A stretch of 64,000 nucleotides of DNA, taken from NCBI GenBank assembly GCA_023231475.1, contig JALJEE010002326.1, positions 40,910-104,909 of the forward strand, given 5' to 3'. Made by a program: the position numbers and the translations under genes. This document shows, piece after piece, positions 12,961 through 22,600 of the stretch. The notes beneath the pieces were generated by a model. It was not told the DNA's origin, did no database searches, and saw only the letters and a list, made by a program, of their open reading frames with translations. The stretch is from Seison nebaliae (taxonomy: Eukaryota; Rotifera; Pararotatoria; Seisonacea; Seisonidae). Each line of letters begins with the position of its first letter. The first letter of the stretch is position 1.

Positions 12961-14724
12961 TTGAATCTTAAAATGATCTTTTTAAGAAATCGGATTGGAG
13001 CATTATGAGTTCCAGCAAATAATTGGGATTACTCACGTTTAGATTAGCTTCTTAGTTCTCGAAATCCCGAATCTCCAAACACCGATATGTGTTGGAATCC
13101 TCCGTGTGCTCGATCTTTGAATTGTTATATTATATGAATGATCCATGTCTACGGAGAAAGAATCGACATTAAAGAGAATGTCTCAAAATGTTCCAGTGTG
13201 TCAATTCGTCCAATTTCCGTCCATATAACCCGACCAAATACAGTTCGACCATTGTCCCGCTGGTCCATCTAGTTCACGTCATTGGTTGATGTATAAAGCA
13301 ACTTGCGTTTCAAAAAAATTCATGAGAATTTCATTCGACTTGCTACTCGGAAAATATTCCATTGGATGAAGGTGAAAAAATTTCATTTCTTAAAATGAAG
13401 TGGAAGTGAAAAGAAGCATTGAGAAAAATTTTAAGGATGAGGGATTGCTCTATTATATAGATGAGATATAAAATTAAAGTGAAATTATTCCATCAAAAAA
13501 CTTAAAACTGACTCTTAAAATTAACCTTTAAAACTGACTCTTAAAACTGACGTAGATTAAATCAAATTTAATTTGAATTATAATGAGATTATTGAAAAAT
13601 TATTCAAATTTCTTTATTTCGATTCTTGGCTTAATATAATTTAATTGTTGTAAAATAAAAATTCTGAAAAATTGTTGAAAATTGTTTTGGCCTCTTTTTT
13701 GAATTTAAATTATGGCCAAAATTTTTTTCACATCAATGAACATAATTTTCATATCTTATTCATTCCCTTCAGATGGATTAAATACAATCACAAATAGATC
13801 GATCTAATTGTCGAATGAAATTAACAACAATTAATTAATAATTTTGAAACAAATTGTAAGATTAATTGTAACAGAACGTTTTTAAAATGAGAGGATGCAG
13901 AAAATGAGAAAGAGGGTGATTTTTTCTATAAAGTCTATTCCTCTCTGGAATTCATTTAGAATTTTTAATTGAATAAAATGATTACAAAAAAGTTCACAAG
14001 TGAAAGATTTTTTCTGACAATTGTGACTCACAATTTCTGAGTAACAATTTCTTAACAATTAGTAAAAATTTGTATTTTATTTATAATATTTAGTTTCAGA
14101 TTTTAATATTCTGCTCAACGACCAATCGTTGACGATCTAGTCTTTTTTCAATTTTATGTTTTGAACATATGAAGCAATTGACATTAGTAATTGACTTATG
14201 AAATGAATATTACGCATCGTTTTTCAAGAAAAATAAAAATTGAATTTCTAAAAGTTTAGATTCGCTTAGAACAATTGTTAAATTCTACTTTAGAGTAAAT
14301 ATATTATTATATCTTTTTTTAGTTTTTCACAATTTTTTAGATAATGTCTTAATTTCCAATTTGAAATCTTACAAGATTAGATGTTAGATTTTATTACTGA
14401 ATAATTTACTTTTTTTAATATTACGAAGAAAACCAAAGCATTTAGACTAATGTTCTTTTTTAATTTATACAAATTTCAGAAATAAATCCCATAATATCAA
14501 ATAGAAATTAGATAACTATAAATGGAAACAACATAATTTTATCAGATGTAGATCTGAAGATATTTCGTAAAAAATCGTAGTCAAATTCGGATGAATTGTA
14601 AAAAACAATTTATAAAATAGAGCATGTTTAGAAAATTGAAAAGAAATTTCTATTTTAAAAATTTAGCTTCTTCAGAAGAACAACAACAACAGAAAGTTGT
14701 ATAATCGAATTGTGATTATAAAAG

Positions 14725-15304
14725 ATGAAGTTATATCTTACTAAAAATTCTCAAGTAATTTTTATGTTTCTTCAATTTTCAGATACGAAGTTTGTGCATT
14801 CAGTGGATTCCGTATCCATCCAGGGCATGGTCGAACATATGTGAAGGCAGACGGTAAAGTGTTTCATTACATCAACTCCAAATGTGAACGATCAGCGAAA
14901 TTGAAGAAGAGTCCTCGTGAAGTCAGTTGGACTGTTTTCTATCGTCGTGGACATCGTAAAGGAATTGTTTAGTTGAAAGATTTTACTCTGTTAATTTTTA
15001 TTTCTTTATTAGATCCAAGAAATCGTTCGACGACGTGCTACTAAAGTGAAAAAACCGTTGAGAGATTTCACAGGAATGAAGCGAGAAATCATCCTCGCCA
15101 GACGTTCTGAGCCTCAACATGTTCGTGACGAACAGAAGAAGAATGCCATCAAAGCAGTTCGCGCTAAAAAGAAGCAAGATTTCCAAGTTTTTCTTATCGA
15201 ATCATTTTATATGTAATTGTTTCTTTCTTTAGCATAAAACAACACGTGCTAAGGGTAAAGTTCATGATGTTCAAGCAAAGAATCGTCCAATGAAGAAGAG
15301 ATAA
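14725..15304 (+). CDS. RpL24: 60S ribosomal protein eL24
   Basis: Structural protein of the large cytosolic ribosomal subunit. Exons are 14725-14729, 14783-14966, 15013-15186 and 15233-15304; phases close and give 144 aa. The N-terminal half is plainly eL24 (CAFSGFRIHPGHGR, DGKVFHY, SWTVFYRRGHRKG). The first coding exon is inferred: five bases, ATGAA, followed by a 53-nt intron ending in TTTTCAG, which gives MKYEVCAFSG like the family's MKxE/ExCxFSG start. The C-terminal half (exons 3 and 4) is basic as expected but lacks the usual KFQRAIxGAS stretch and is shorter than in vertebrates or flies. AATAAA signals lie at 15307 and 15330. The gene converges on RabGGTA with only 41 bases between stop codons. 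Identity sure; the tiny first exon is likely but not proven. Confidence 0.9.
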
Positions 15305-15345
15305 ATAATAAAGAATTTTATATTTTCGAAATAAAATTTATTGTT
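15305..15345. promoter_or_regulatory. Shared 3'-end region of two convergent genes
   Basis: These 41 bases lie between the stop codons of eL24 (plus strand) and RabGGTA (minus strand). They contain AATAAA on the plus strand at 15307-15312 and 15330-15335, and TTTATT at 15337-15342, which is AATAAA on the minus strand. The minus-strand signal is only a few bases past the RabGGTA stop, so the two mature transcripts probably overlap at their 3' ends. This is read directly from the sequence; actual cleavage sites are not known. Confidence 0.6.
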
Positions 15346-16856
15346 CTAATTTTCAAAAGTTAATTGTTTCTGCATTTCCGAATAATAATTATATCGGTAT
15401 GGATCCAACGAAATCAAGTTTTGATAAATTGGATATAATTCAGTGATGTCACTATTTAAAATTTTCTTCAATTCAATTATCATCAGACTTGCATCTAAAT
15501 AAAAATAAAATTGGGAATGAATTAAAAGAGAGTATAAAAAAGAAACGTTTACACTTCTCATCTTCGATCATATTCAATTTTTCGAGAAGTTGAAGAATGT
15601 TTTGGAATGATAAATTCAAAGATAATTTCTCATTTTCCTCATTCATATTTAACGAAAAATTTAAGACGGATAATTCGGCGACTATCCATTTCATGTAATT
15701 CCAAATGCTTTCATCTGATGGATCAACATAAATAGCGTCAGTGATCAAATCAATTTCTTTCATTAATATGATATGTTTCGTATCAAATTCATTTTTAGTC
15801 TTTGATAATTTAAACAAATTACTAATATATTCGAAACAATTATTCTCTTCTAATAAATTCCATAATTGTTTGAACATTTGAATTTTTTGATGCCAAGCGG
15901 AATAATTAGAAAAATCGTTACTGATCAATTCATTCATATAATCAATTTCTTCTTTAATTATATCTCTACCGATGATTTGTAGAAAACTCTTTTGATTCTT
16001 CTCATTTAATTCTTCTAATTTTTCTGAATCTTTTGAATTTTTCTCAATTTTGTATTCGGATTCTTCTTCTCTTACTTTTCCATTATCTACTCCTTTATTT
16101 GGTAATTCTTCATTAAATTTTATGTCCAATTTAAAATTTATTTTCGTATTATCATTTTCAATTCCACTTTTTGGTGATACATTTTGTATATCGATTTCTT
16201 CTTTTTTAGACGGATTAATTTTTTCTAATAAATTTTTTTTCTTTTCTTTCAATAAATATCGACGATAATCCCAACAATGAAAGTTTCTTTCATCATATCC
16301 GATAAATTGCTTTGTCAATTTTAGTTCGCTTTCAATCTCTTCTAAATTGTTCATGGATTTCTGAGACAAACACCATTGGCGATGGAACCATAAGCAATAT
16401 GCTTTCGGATTTTCTCGAAGACAATTGGAGACAATATCAAATTCTAATTTGAATAATTTGTATTGTTCATCCTTTCTCGTTTCTTCATCCGATGAAAAGA
16501 TTTCATTCAATTGTCGAGATAAATCTAATAAGATTTCTTTACGAAAATTCCAAATTGTTTGAAACTCTACAATGTTCAAGAGGAATTTTGTGGTTAATTG
16601 TAACGACTCTTCTGAATAAACACATTGACGTCTCTACAATTGGGTAATGTTGGGAAAAAATGAAACTTTTTTAAAAAAAATACTTAATTTCTTATTTAAC
16701 CATTTCAAATAGTTGATTTCTCAGTTTTTTTATTTTCTGCCATTTTTCTTCTTCCTTTTTTCTCTTTTCGGTTAATTGTTCTTCCGTAGTTTTTTCTCTT
16801 ATTCGTCCATGCTACAAATAAAGTCAATTAAAATTAATTAAACAAATAAGAACCAT
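15346..16856 (-). CDS. RabGGTA: Rab geranylgeranyltransferase alpha subunit, short form without leucine-rich repeats
   Basis: Alpha subunit of GGTase-II, which with the beta subunit and Rab escort protein attaches geranylgeranyl groups to Rab C-terminal cysteines. Minus-strand exons are 16856-16854 (ATG only), 16811-16701, 16633-15553 and 15494-15346; phases close and give 447 aa. The N terminus MHGRIREKTTEEQ matches the family's MHGRxKxKTxEEQ start. Prenyltransferase alpha (PFTA) repeats are visible as LWFHRQWCL, NFHCWDYRRYLL, NYSAWHQKI and SIWNYMKW. An acidic, lysine-rich insertion of about 75 residues separates the second and third of these. The protein ends at LDPYRYNYYSEMQKQLTFEN, the point where the mammalian protein continues into leucine-rich repeats, so those repeats are absent, as in yeast. 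The intron after the ATG is only 42 nt. Family sure; the first exon is inferred. Confidence 0.9.
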
Positions 16857-17426
16857 TTTGGAAAAATTATTAATAATTTCTTATGTTAAAGCTTCTTTCT
16901 TTTATTTAAATTTCTTCTAATATGACAATTTTCTTATATAAGAAAACTGAAATAACTGAAAAAAAATGACCTAATATTCTGTTTAATCTTCAGAAAATCA
17001 AATTAGTCAATGCTTTCTATGTTTTCAGAAGTTCTTCTTACATAATCGTCTCCTACAACTCAATATATATTATTTTTTATATTTAGCATAAATCCCAATT
17101 TGGGCAATTTTGAATGAATTGAAATAAAGAAAAATAATGAAGATTTGACTCAAATCACTTAAAGAATAAGAATTTAATAAAGAAACGGCTCCGTAAGATG
17201 TAAGGAGAGAGAATATCGAGAACACAGTTATCGATCGAAAAGTTGGATATTTAACATTCAGATTCTTTCACGGTGTTGGGAAATGGAATATCGTTCCAGC
17301 TTCCAAAATTGTACTGAACATGTAACCCATACAAATTCTTAACATAAGATTTTTAATTGGTATAATATATCTTTATTATTATAATTGGTATAATAAATTA
17401 TATCTTTGGTAATTTATATCTTACTC
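16857..17426. other. Short intergenic gap upstream of RabGGTA
   Basis: AT-rich sequence between the inferred RabGGTA start and the first coding-like stretch of the next region. No gene, RNA or repeat is supported. It presumably contains the RabGGTA promoter. Confidence 0.4.
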
Positions 17427-18220
17427 ATGTCTACCATTGGCTCCATATCGCCACTTCAGAAACATATTGATCTACGTTGCCACACCGCCTCGCCACTTAC
17501 CGTGACTTCGTTGAAGCGGACACGTGCAAACTCGACATCGATCATGGAAACCTCCACGGACTCCAGTGTTCCGTATAATAATAATAATAATTGGATTTTC
17601 CTCGAAAGAGGAAAATATTTAGATCATGTGTGACCGTTTTATGGATAAGTTGAATAAAATACGGAGACGAATTGACACGATAGGCGTTCTTGATGTATCG
17701 TCCAACTGAAATTATTCGATAATAACATTATAATAATCATAATATTGTCATCATAAAGTTTATAAAACTAAAATTGATTCATGAAAATTTTCAACCTTCA
17801 TTTGTATAACTTTCCTTTCCAATGGAAAGGAAAAAATTAATTGGAACGTTTCCAAATGCACAAGAATAAAAAATGAGATTTTGTTTTTCAGATAGAAACA
17901 AATTCTTCCCTTTATTTGGATCGTACTCGGTGCACTAATTTTACATACAGTTATTATGGCACCAACCGTAGCTCTAACAACTGGCTTATTCTCCAGTGAT
18001 GCAAATGAGCCAACTAGTGTGTTAATATTATATGAAGAATTAAATTTCTAATTCTCGATATTCTTTTTAAAACCGAGACTACTATTCCGGTTAATTCAAC
18101 TACTACAACGACTACTGGCAAATCTACAATATAATCAACCTAGTTTAAATTATTTCGGTGATTTCGTCATTCTTAAAAAATTTTGTTCCCCCGATCTTAA
18201 AAATATGAAACCATTTTAGT
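17427..18220 (+). other. Possible upstream exons of the 18404 gene (weak)
   Basis: Between the Rab transferase and the 18404 ORF, three short open stretches look more coding-like than their surroundings. One at 17427-17630 starts MSTIGSISPLQKHIDLRCH and ends NNNNNWIFLERGKYLDHV; it is also richer in GC. One at about 17893-18051 reads as a hydrophobic segment (FIWIVLGALILHTVIM) followed by VALTTGLFSSDANEPTS, which could be a signal anchor. One at about 18055-18220 ends QYNQPSLNYFGDFVILKKF. They lie in different frames and I could not find a splice scheme that joins all of them cleanly, so they are recorded as candidates only. If real, they would give the downstream protein a type II membrane topology. 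Confidence 0.25.
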
Positions 18221-18403
18221 TGTTTTTCGATTAACTTTTAGCGATTAACGTGGAGTTCTAGGATTAGTTCTAGAAAAGTTAAGAAATGAGATGTTAACTA
18301 ACAATTGTAAGTTTTAAATATAAAATAAAACTGGAAACGAAATAGTTTCTAATTTTCATTACTATATTCTTTTATTTTTCTTTTTACGGTTACCTTTTTC
18401 CGA

Positions 18404-19873
18404 ATGTTTTATAAGAGTAATTTAATGTATGAAAGATGGCATATTTTAGATCAAATGGGAGAACATTCTAATCAGAAAGTTGCCGGTTATTACAATAATA
18501 AAGATTTAGGTGTATGTGCCACTAATGTTTTATTGAGCATGATAATGTCTAGTAACATGTTAATGGACATACTTCAATGTAAACATCGTTGTTCCGAGGC
18601 TAGTTTCTACGAGAAGATGGATAATGTTAGGAATTATATGAGAGGACGTAGTCTTTATGAACCACCATTTGGCATATGTTTTCGTGATGTTTTACTCGCA
18701 GGAGTAACTTCAGTTTATCAAAATAAAACTTATAAAGGTAAATTTGGAGTTGTAGGAGATTATTGTGTAACGAAAGCTTCTGAAAATAGAAGACCATCTG
18801 AAATTATACCATTTAATAAAATGGAACCGGATCAATCAATCGAAGATGAACTAAATCAATATCCTAGTGGTCGAATACGGCTTGATTCTGTATTGACAGA
18901 TTTGTTTGAAGTGAAATCTGTTCGATATCCTTCCCGACTTTATTCTTATTATTATTATTGTAAACTTAATTTATTAAACATCGAAGTTAAGACGCAAAAT
19001 ATTGCATATAATGGTTTCGAACCAAAACCATTTACACCTTATTATTTTGGCGATCTCGGAGATGATTTAATGGAGGATATAGCGAACCAATTATCAAAAG
19101 AGAAGATTAATCCAGAATTGATTCATCTTGCATTTGCTTTTAATGCCAATATCAGAATCCATCAATTGACATTCGATTATTTCGTTTCGATTATTTCAGA
19201 AGCGGAACGTGGTGGATATTTTAATGAAACGACTATTGATCTTCCTGTTTATCTTTACGAGCATTTATTTACTGTGCCAAAGATTGTGAATGATAATCAT
19301 ATAATTCCATTTCAAATAGGAGAGGAAGATGTACTTTATCGTTTACAATCATTCTCTGTCAAAATGACAGAAGAAGCCAAATTAAATATAAATGATATCG
19401 GTGAAATAAATGAAGATAAGGAGGAATTAAGAGAATGTTTAAATACCTTTCGACAAAAAACTAAGATGCTCCTCCAGAATAAAAATGACATTCTGGGAAA
19501 TTTAATTGACAAGTTTATCCAAAAACACATTAGCGCATTCCGTTCATTATGTGATGGCGTTGTTCATAAGGGTGAGCTATATGAAAAGGTTCAAGCCAAC
19601 TCTCACCTAATACATACTTTCGCCATAAGCTTAATAAACGGTACATGGTTTATGATGAATGATAATTATTCTTTCAAAATATCCAACATAGGTGACATGA
19701 CTGAACTGCTTTCCGATGAGAATGTGGATGGTGTCCTACTTGAACGCATTAATGATCTATCGGAATGGGAAAACCGTTTGGGAAAGTTGGGAGGACGTTT
19801 ATCTAGTTCCGAGGATGATGCAACAGATTCTTTACATGATGACAATAGCAAAAGTTCTTCAAATTCAGAATGA
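18404..19873 (+). CDS. Unrecognised 489-aa protein with acidic serine-rich tail
   Basis: One open exon of 489 codons beginning MFYKSNLMYERW. I do not recognise the family. The first ~130 residues contain several cysteines (GVCATN, LQCKHRCSE, FGICF, GDYCVT), which could suit an extracellular or metal-binding fold. The middle is rich in tyrosine and hydrophobic residues, residues ~330-390 look helical and charged, and the last ~30 are acidic and serine-rich (SSSEDDATDSLHDD). There is no obvious signal peptide in this exon. A pyrimidine-rich stretch sits just upstream and an AG lies at 18417-18418, so the exon may be internal, with coding exons further upstream (see the 17427-18220 entry). It lies 317 bases upstream of the gephyrin-type gene on the same strand. 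Length and composition support a real gene; function unknown. Confidence 0.7.
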   Translation: MFYKSNLMYERWHILDQMGEHSNQKVAGYYNNKDLGVCATNVLLSMIMSSNMLMDILQCKHRCSEASFYEKMDNVRNYMRGRSLYEPPFGICFRDVLLAGVTSVYQNKTYKGKFGVVGDYCVTKASENRRPSEIIPFNKMEPDQSIEDELNQYPSGRIRLDSVLTDLFEVKSVRYPSRLYSYYYYCKLNLLNIEVKTQNIAYNGFEPKPFTPYYFGDLGDDLMEDIANQLSKEKINPELIHLAFAFNANIRIHQLTFDYFVSIISEAERGGYFNETTIDLPVYLYEHLFTVPKIVNDNHIIPFQIGEEDVLYRLQSFSVKMTEEAKLNINDIGEINEDKEELRECLNTFRQKTKMLLQNKNDILGNLIDKFIQKHISAFRSLCDGVVHKGELYEKVQANSHLIHTFAISLINGTWFMMNDNYSFKISNIGDMTELLSDENVDGVLLERINDLSEWENRLGKLGGRLSSSEDDATDSLHDDNSKSSSNSE

Positions 19874-20190
19874 TGATATACAACATAGATGGACAGTTGG
19901 TTTCCGAAAAAATAACTTTTTTTTTCAATTATATTGTTAATTTCCAGTATGATAATTTTAGAAAATATTTCAATATGAATATAATTTTTCAACAATTAAG
20001 GAAGTTTCTTCTATTGAATGTTTACCTTAATCAAAAGAATTAAAAGTTAAGATAAGAACAATAAATCTTTATCGACGGGATGATTAAGTTCAAAGTTCAA
20101 ACTGATCGAACTTCAATAAAGTAAATTAGGTAAATTAATAAAGATATTAATGAGAAATTTCTAAAATATAACTGACTGACTGTGAGAATT

Positions 20191-21960
20191 ATGAAGTATA
20201 ACGTACTCGTATTATCCATAAGCGATACACGGACAATTGATGATGACAAGAGCGGAACAGTTATATTCAATTACTTAGAAAAACATTTCAAAAATTTTGA
20301 AGTTTATCGAAAACTGATAACCGACGATTTTATTGAAATTAAAGAATCCTTAATCGAAGCTGTTGATAAAGAACATCTTAATTTGATAATAACCACCGGA
20401 GGAACTGGTTATTCTTACCGGGACAACACTCCCGATGCAACAACAGAAGTGAAAGATAAAGATGCTTCTTCTCTCATTGATTCTGTTAGGAATCAGTTAA
20501 TGATAAACAGTCCACATTGCATCTTATCTAGAAGCAAAGCTGTTATCAGGAAGAATTGTTTAATTATCAATTTACCTGGTAGTCCGAAAGCGGTGATTGA
20601 ATATATGGAAATCTTAGGAAAATTTTTCCCTCACATTTTAGCACAATTAAATAATGAAATTACAAATTTACATTATCAACATAATATTTGTACGAATTCT
20701 CATCGAATGTCCAACAAAATTTCATGGTTTGAAGCAGTAAAAATTTTGAATGAATATTGCGACATAAGGTTATTTAATAAATATTATAATCCCAAAGATT
20801 TGATGGGGAAAGAACTGGAAAATGATTATCGAACGAAGATTCCAATTCCACCATTTCGCACATCAATGAAAGACGGTTATGCAATCAATTCCAATGACAT
20901 AGATATTCCTTATCAACTTTTGAAACATGAAAGTTTCCCTGAACAACAGTGTCACAGATCGCGATTAGAAAAGGAAAATGATAGTATGTATGTTGCGACT
21001 GGAGGTAGAGTCCCGATAAACACAACGAAAGTATTAATGGTAGAAGATGTAGAAGTGAAAGAAAATTTATTGAGATATGTCAAATCACCTCGTGAATTTG
21101 AGTCCTCTACTAATAATATACGTGAAATGGGATGCGATTTAATGCCAGATGAAATTTTCTTCAAAAAAAACGAAGTTGTCGATGCTTTCAATTCATTATT
21201 ATTAATTTCCCAGGGCTTCTCGAAAATTAAATATAAAACTATGAAAATTGCCTACTTCTCAACTGGGAACGAAATAGTGCCGATGGAACAATTTGATTTC
21301 GAGCGAAAGGAATCTAATTGTGTAATGGACTATAATCATGAAATTGTCAAACATATAATTTCATCATTATCATTGGATAATTCAATAATCAAGTTCCAAT
21401 CATATGGTGTAGCATCTGATACGTATGAAAATGTAAGTGAAATTTTCGGTAAAGTCCTAGACGATGGCCCGTCATTAATTATAACAAGTGGTGGCATCTC
21501 AATGGGAAAAAGGGATTTCATTTACGAATATTTAACAAGGAACTGTGAAATTAAAATAAATGGAGTTCATATTAAACCGGGTAAACCGTTCACATTTTCT
21601 ATGTTCAAAAATATTCCCATTTTTTCATTACCTGGAAATCCGGTAAGTACATATGTGACTTGTCGATTATTTGTTACACCATTCATTGGAGGTTTTGATA
21701 AGATAACAAGAAAAATTTCGTATAACATAAAACCAGTCAAGTTCAACTTTCTGATAAATAGATCATCAGAATATTCAGATAACCGAATCGAATTCATTCC
21801 AATTAATGCGGACAACATTCCAGCTGTATATCAATGTGGTACTTCCGCAGCTGTGAAACTTCTCTCCAATACAAATAGCTTATACGTAAGAGCAAATAAC
21901 CCTGATGACATAATGAAAAATCTGACAGATTATAAGGGATATTTAATTAAATTTGATTAA
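20191..21960 (+). CDS. cin: Gephyrin/cinnamon-type molybdenum cofactor synthesis enzyme (MogA-MoeA fusion)
   Basis: Bifunctional enzyme for the last steps of molybdenum cofactor synthesis: the MogA-like part adenylylates molybdopterin and the MoeA-like part inserts molybdate. The vertebrate homologue gephyrin also scaffolds inhibitory synapses. ATG at 20191 is chosen because it gives MKYNVLVLSISDTR, the expected domain start; an in-frame GTG nine bases upstream is less likely. MogA domain is about residues 1-165 (TTGGTG at 68-73, TPDAT at 80-84, NLPGSPKAV at 128-136). MoeA domain is about 175-589 (PFRTSMKDGYA near 221-231, VATGGRVP, SGGISMGKRDF near 434-444, IKPGKP, SLPGNPVSTY near 480-489). 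Length 589 aa is close to Drosophila cinnamon (~600). The linker between domains is short, unlike gephyrin's long central region. A single uninterrupted exon. Confidence 0.95.
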   Translation: MKYNVLVLSISDTRTIDDDKSGTVIFNYLEKHFKNFEVYRKLITDDFIEIKESLIEAVDKEHLNLIITTGGTGYSYRDNTPDATTEVKDKDASSLIDSVRNQLMINSPHCILSRSKAVIRKNCLIINLPGSPKAVIEYMEILGKFFPHILAQLNNEITNLHYQHNICTNSHRMSNKISWFEAVKILNEYCDIRLFNKYYNPKDLMGKELENDYRTKIPIPPFRTSMKDGYAINSNDIDIPYQLLKHESFPEQQCHRSRLEKENDSMYVATGGRVPINTTKVLMVEDVEVKENLLRYVKSPREFESSTNNIREMGCDLMPDEIFFKKNEVVDAFNSLLLISQGFSKIKYKTMKIAYFSTGNEIVPMEQFDFERKESNCVMDYNHEIVKHIISSLSLDNSIIKFQSYGVASDTYENVSEIFGKVLDDGPSLIITSGGISMGKRDFIYEYLTRNCEIKINGVHIKPGKPFTFSMFKNIPIFSLPGNPVSTYVTCRLFVTPFIGGFDKITRKISYNIKPVKFNFLINRSSEYSDNRIEFIPINADNIPAVYQCGTSAAVKLLSNTNSLYVRANNPDDIMKNLTDYKGYLIKFD

Positions 21961-22600
21961 TATAAAATAATGTAATTATTATTCAAAAATTGATAAATCA
22001 CTCTAACTCTCTTATCTTCTTTCTAATCACTTTCTGTAATAGCATATTTATTTCAATTCTTTGCAATATTGATGGATTGTTATTAATATTATTTGATTAA
22101 TCAAATTGATCTTTACGCTAATGATTAGTCCTTGTTTATGCATTAAGGCGAAGAAAATTTTCAGTTGCATGCATATAAATGCCAATACAGAGTATATGAT
22201 AATTTTAATATTAAATAGTCAATTGAATACACATCTTTTCTGGTCAGCAGAAAAGATCGAGAGTCAGATTGAAAGATATAAAATATTAATTAAAAGTCGC
22301 GATTTTCCCATTCGTCTCGTCACAAAAGCATATCAAAATCATTCCTTTCCATCTGCAGGAAAGTTGGTTTATAGTCGAGATCTAATTTTTTTGAACGATA
22401 ATTATTTCCTTTCGGTATAATACTAGCAGTATGTAAAATGATATAAATGTATGAAGGCATAATATTGTCCGATAAAGGACTAAACAATAAAGAAACAAAT
22501 GTTTGGTAATAACGATTTATATTTAAAGGTCAAAGCGTCATATGTGAAAGAAAAATAATTAGGTTATTATATTATTATGTTAGAGTTGAAGTGTATTCCG
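21961..22600 (+). other. Gap after the gephyrin-type gene with a doubtful 99-aa ORF
   Basis: An ATG at 22121 opens 99 codons to 22420 on the plus strand (starts MISPCLCIKAKK, ends FLNDNYFLSV). It is followed by an AATAAA near 22485. I see no recognisable domain, no signal peptide and no partner exon. It could be a small orphan gene, an exon, or chance in AT-rich DNA. The rest of the gap is AT-rich and holds nothing else I can support. Confidence 0.2.

Larger units (their letters stand above)
9914..14724. other. Intergenic region between beta-spectrin and eL24
   Basis: 4.8 kb without a supported gene. Just upstream of beta-spectrin is an AC-rich patch (about 10105-10140). Near 11255-11300 there is an alternating TATATGTGTG stretch. 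From 12650 to 13310 the sequence is less AT-rich and holds TGACGT motifs and degenerate repeats, listed separately. The 13430-14700 part is AT-rich and featureless. The beta-spectrin promoter and any noncoding 5' exon should lie in the first part. Confidence 0.5.
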
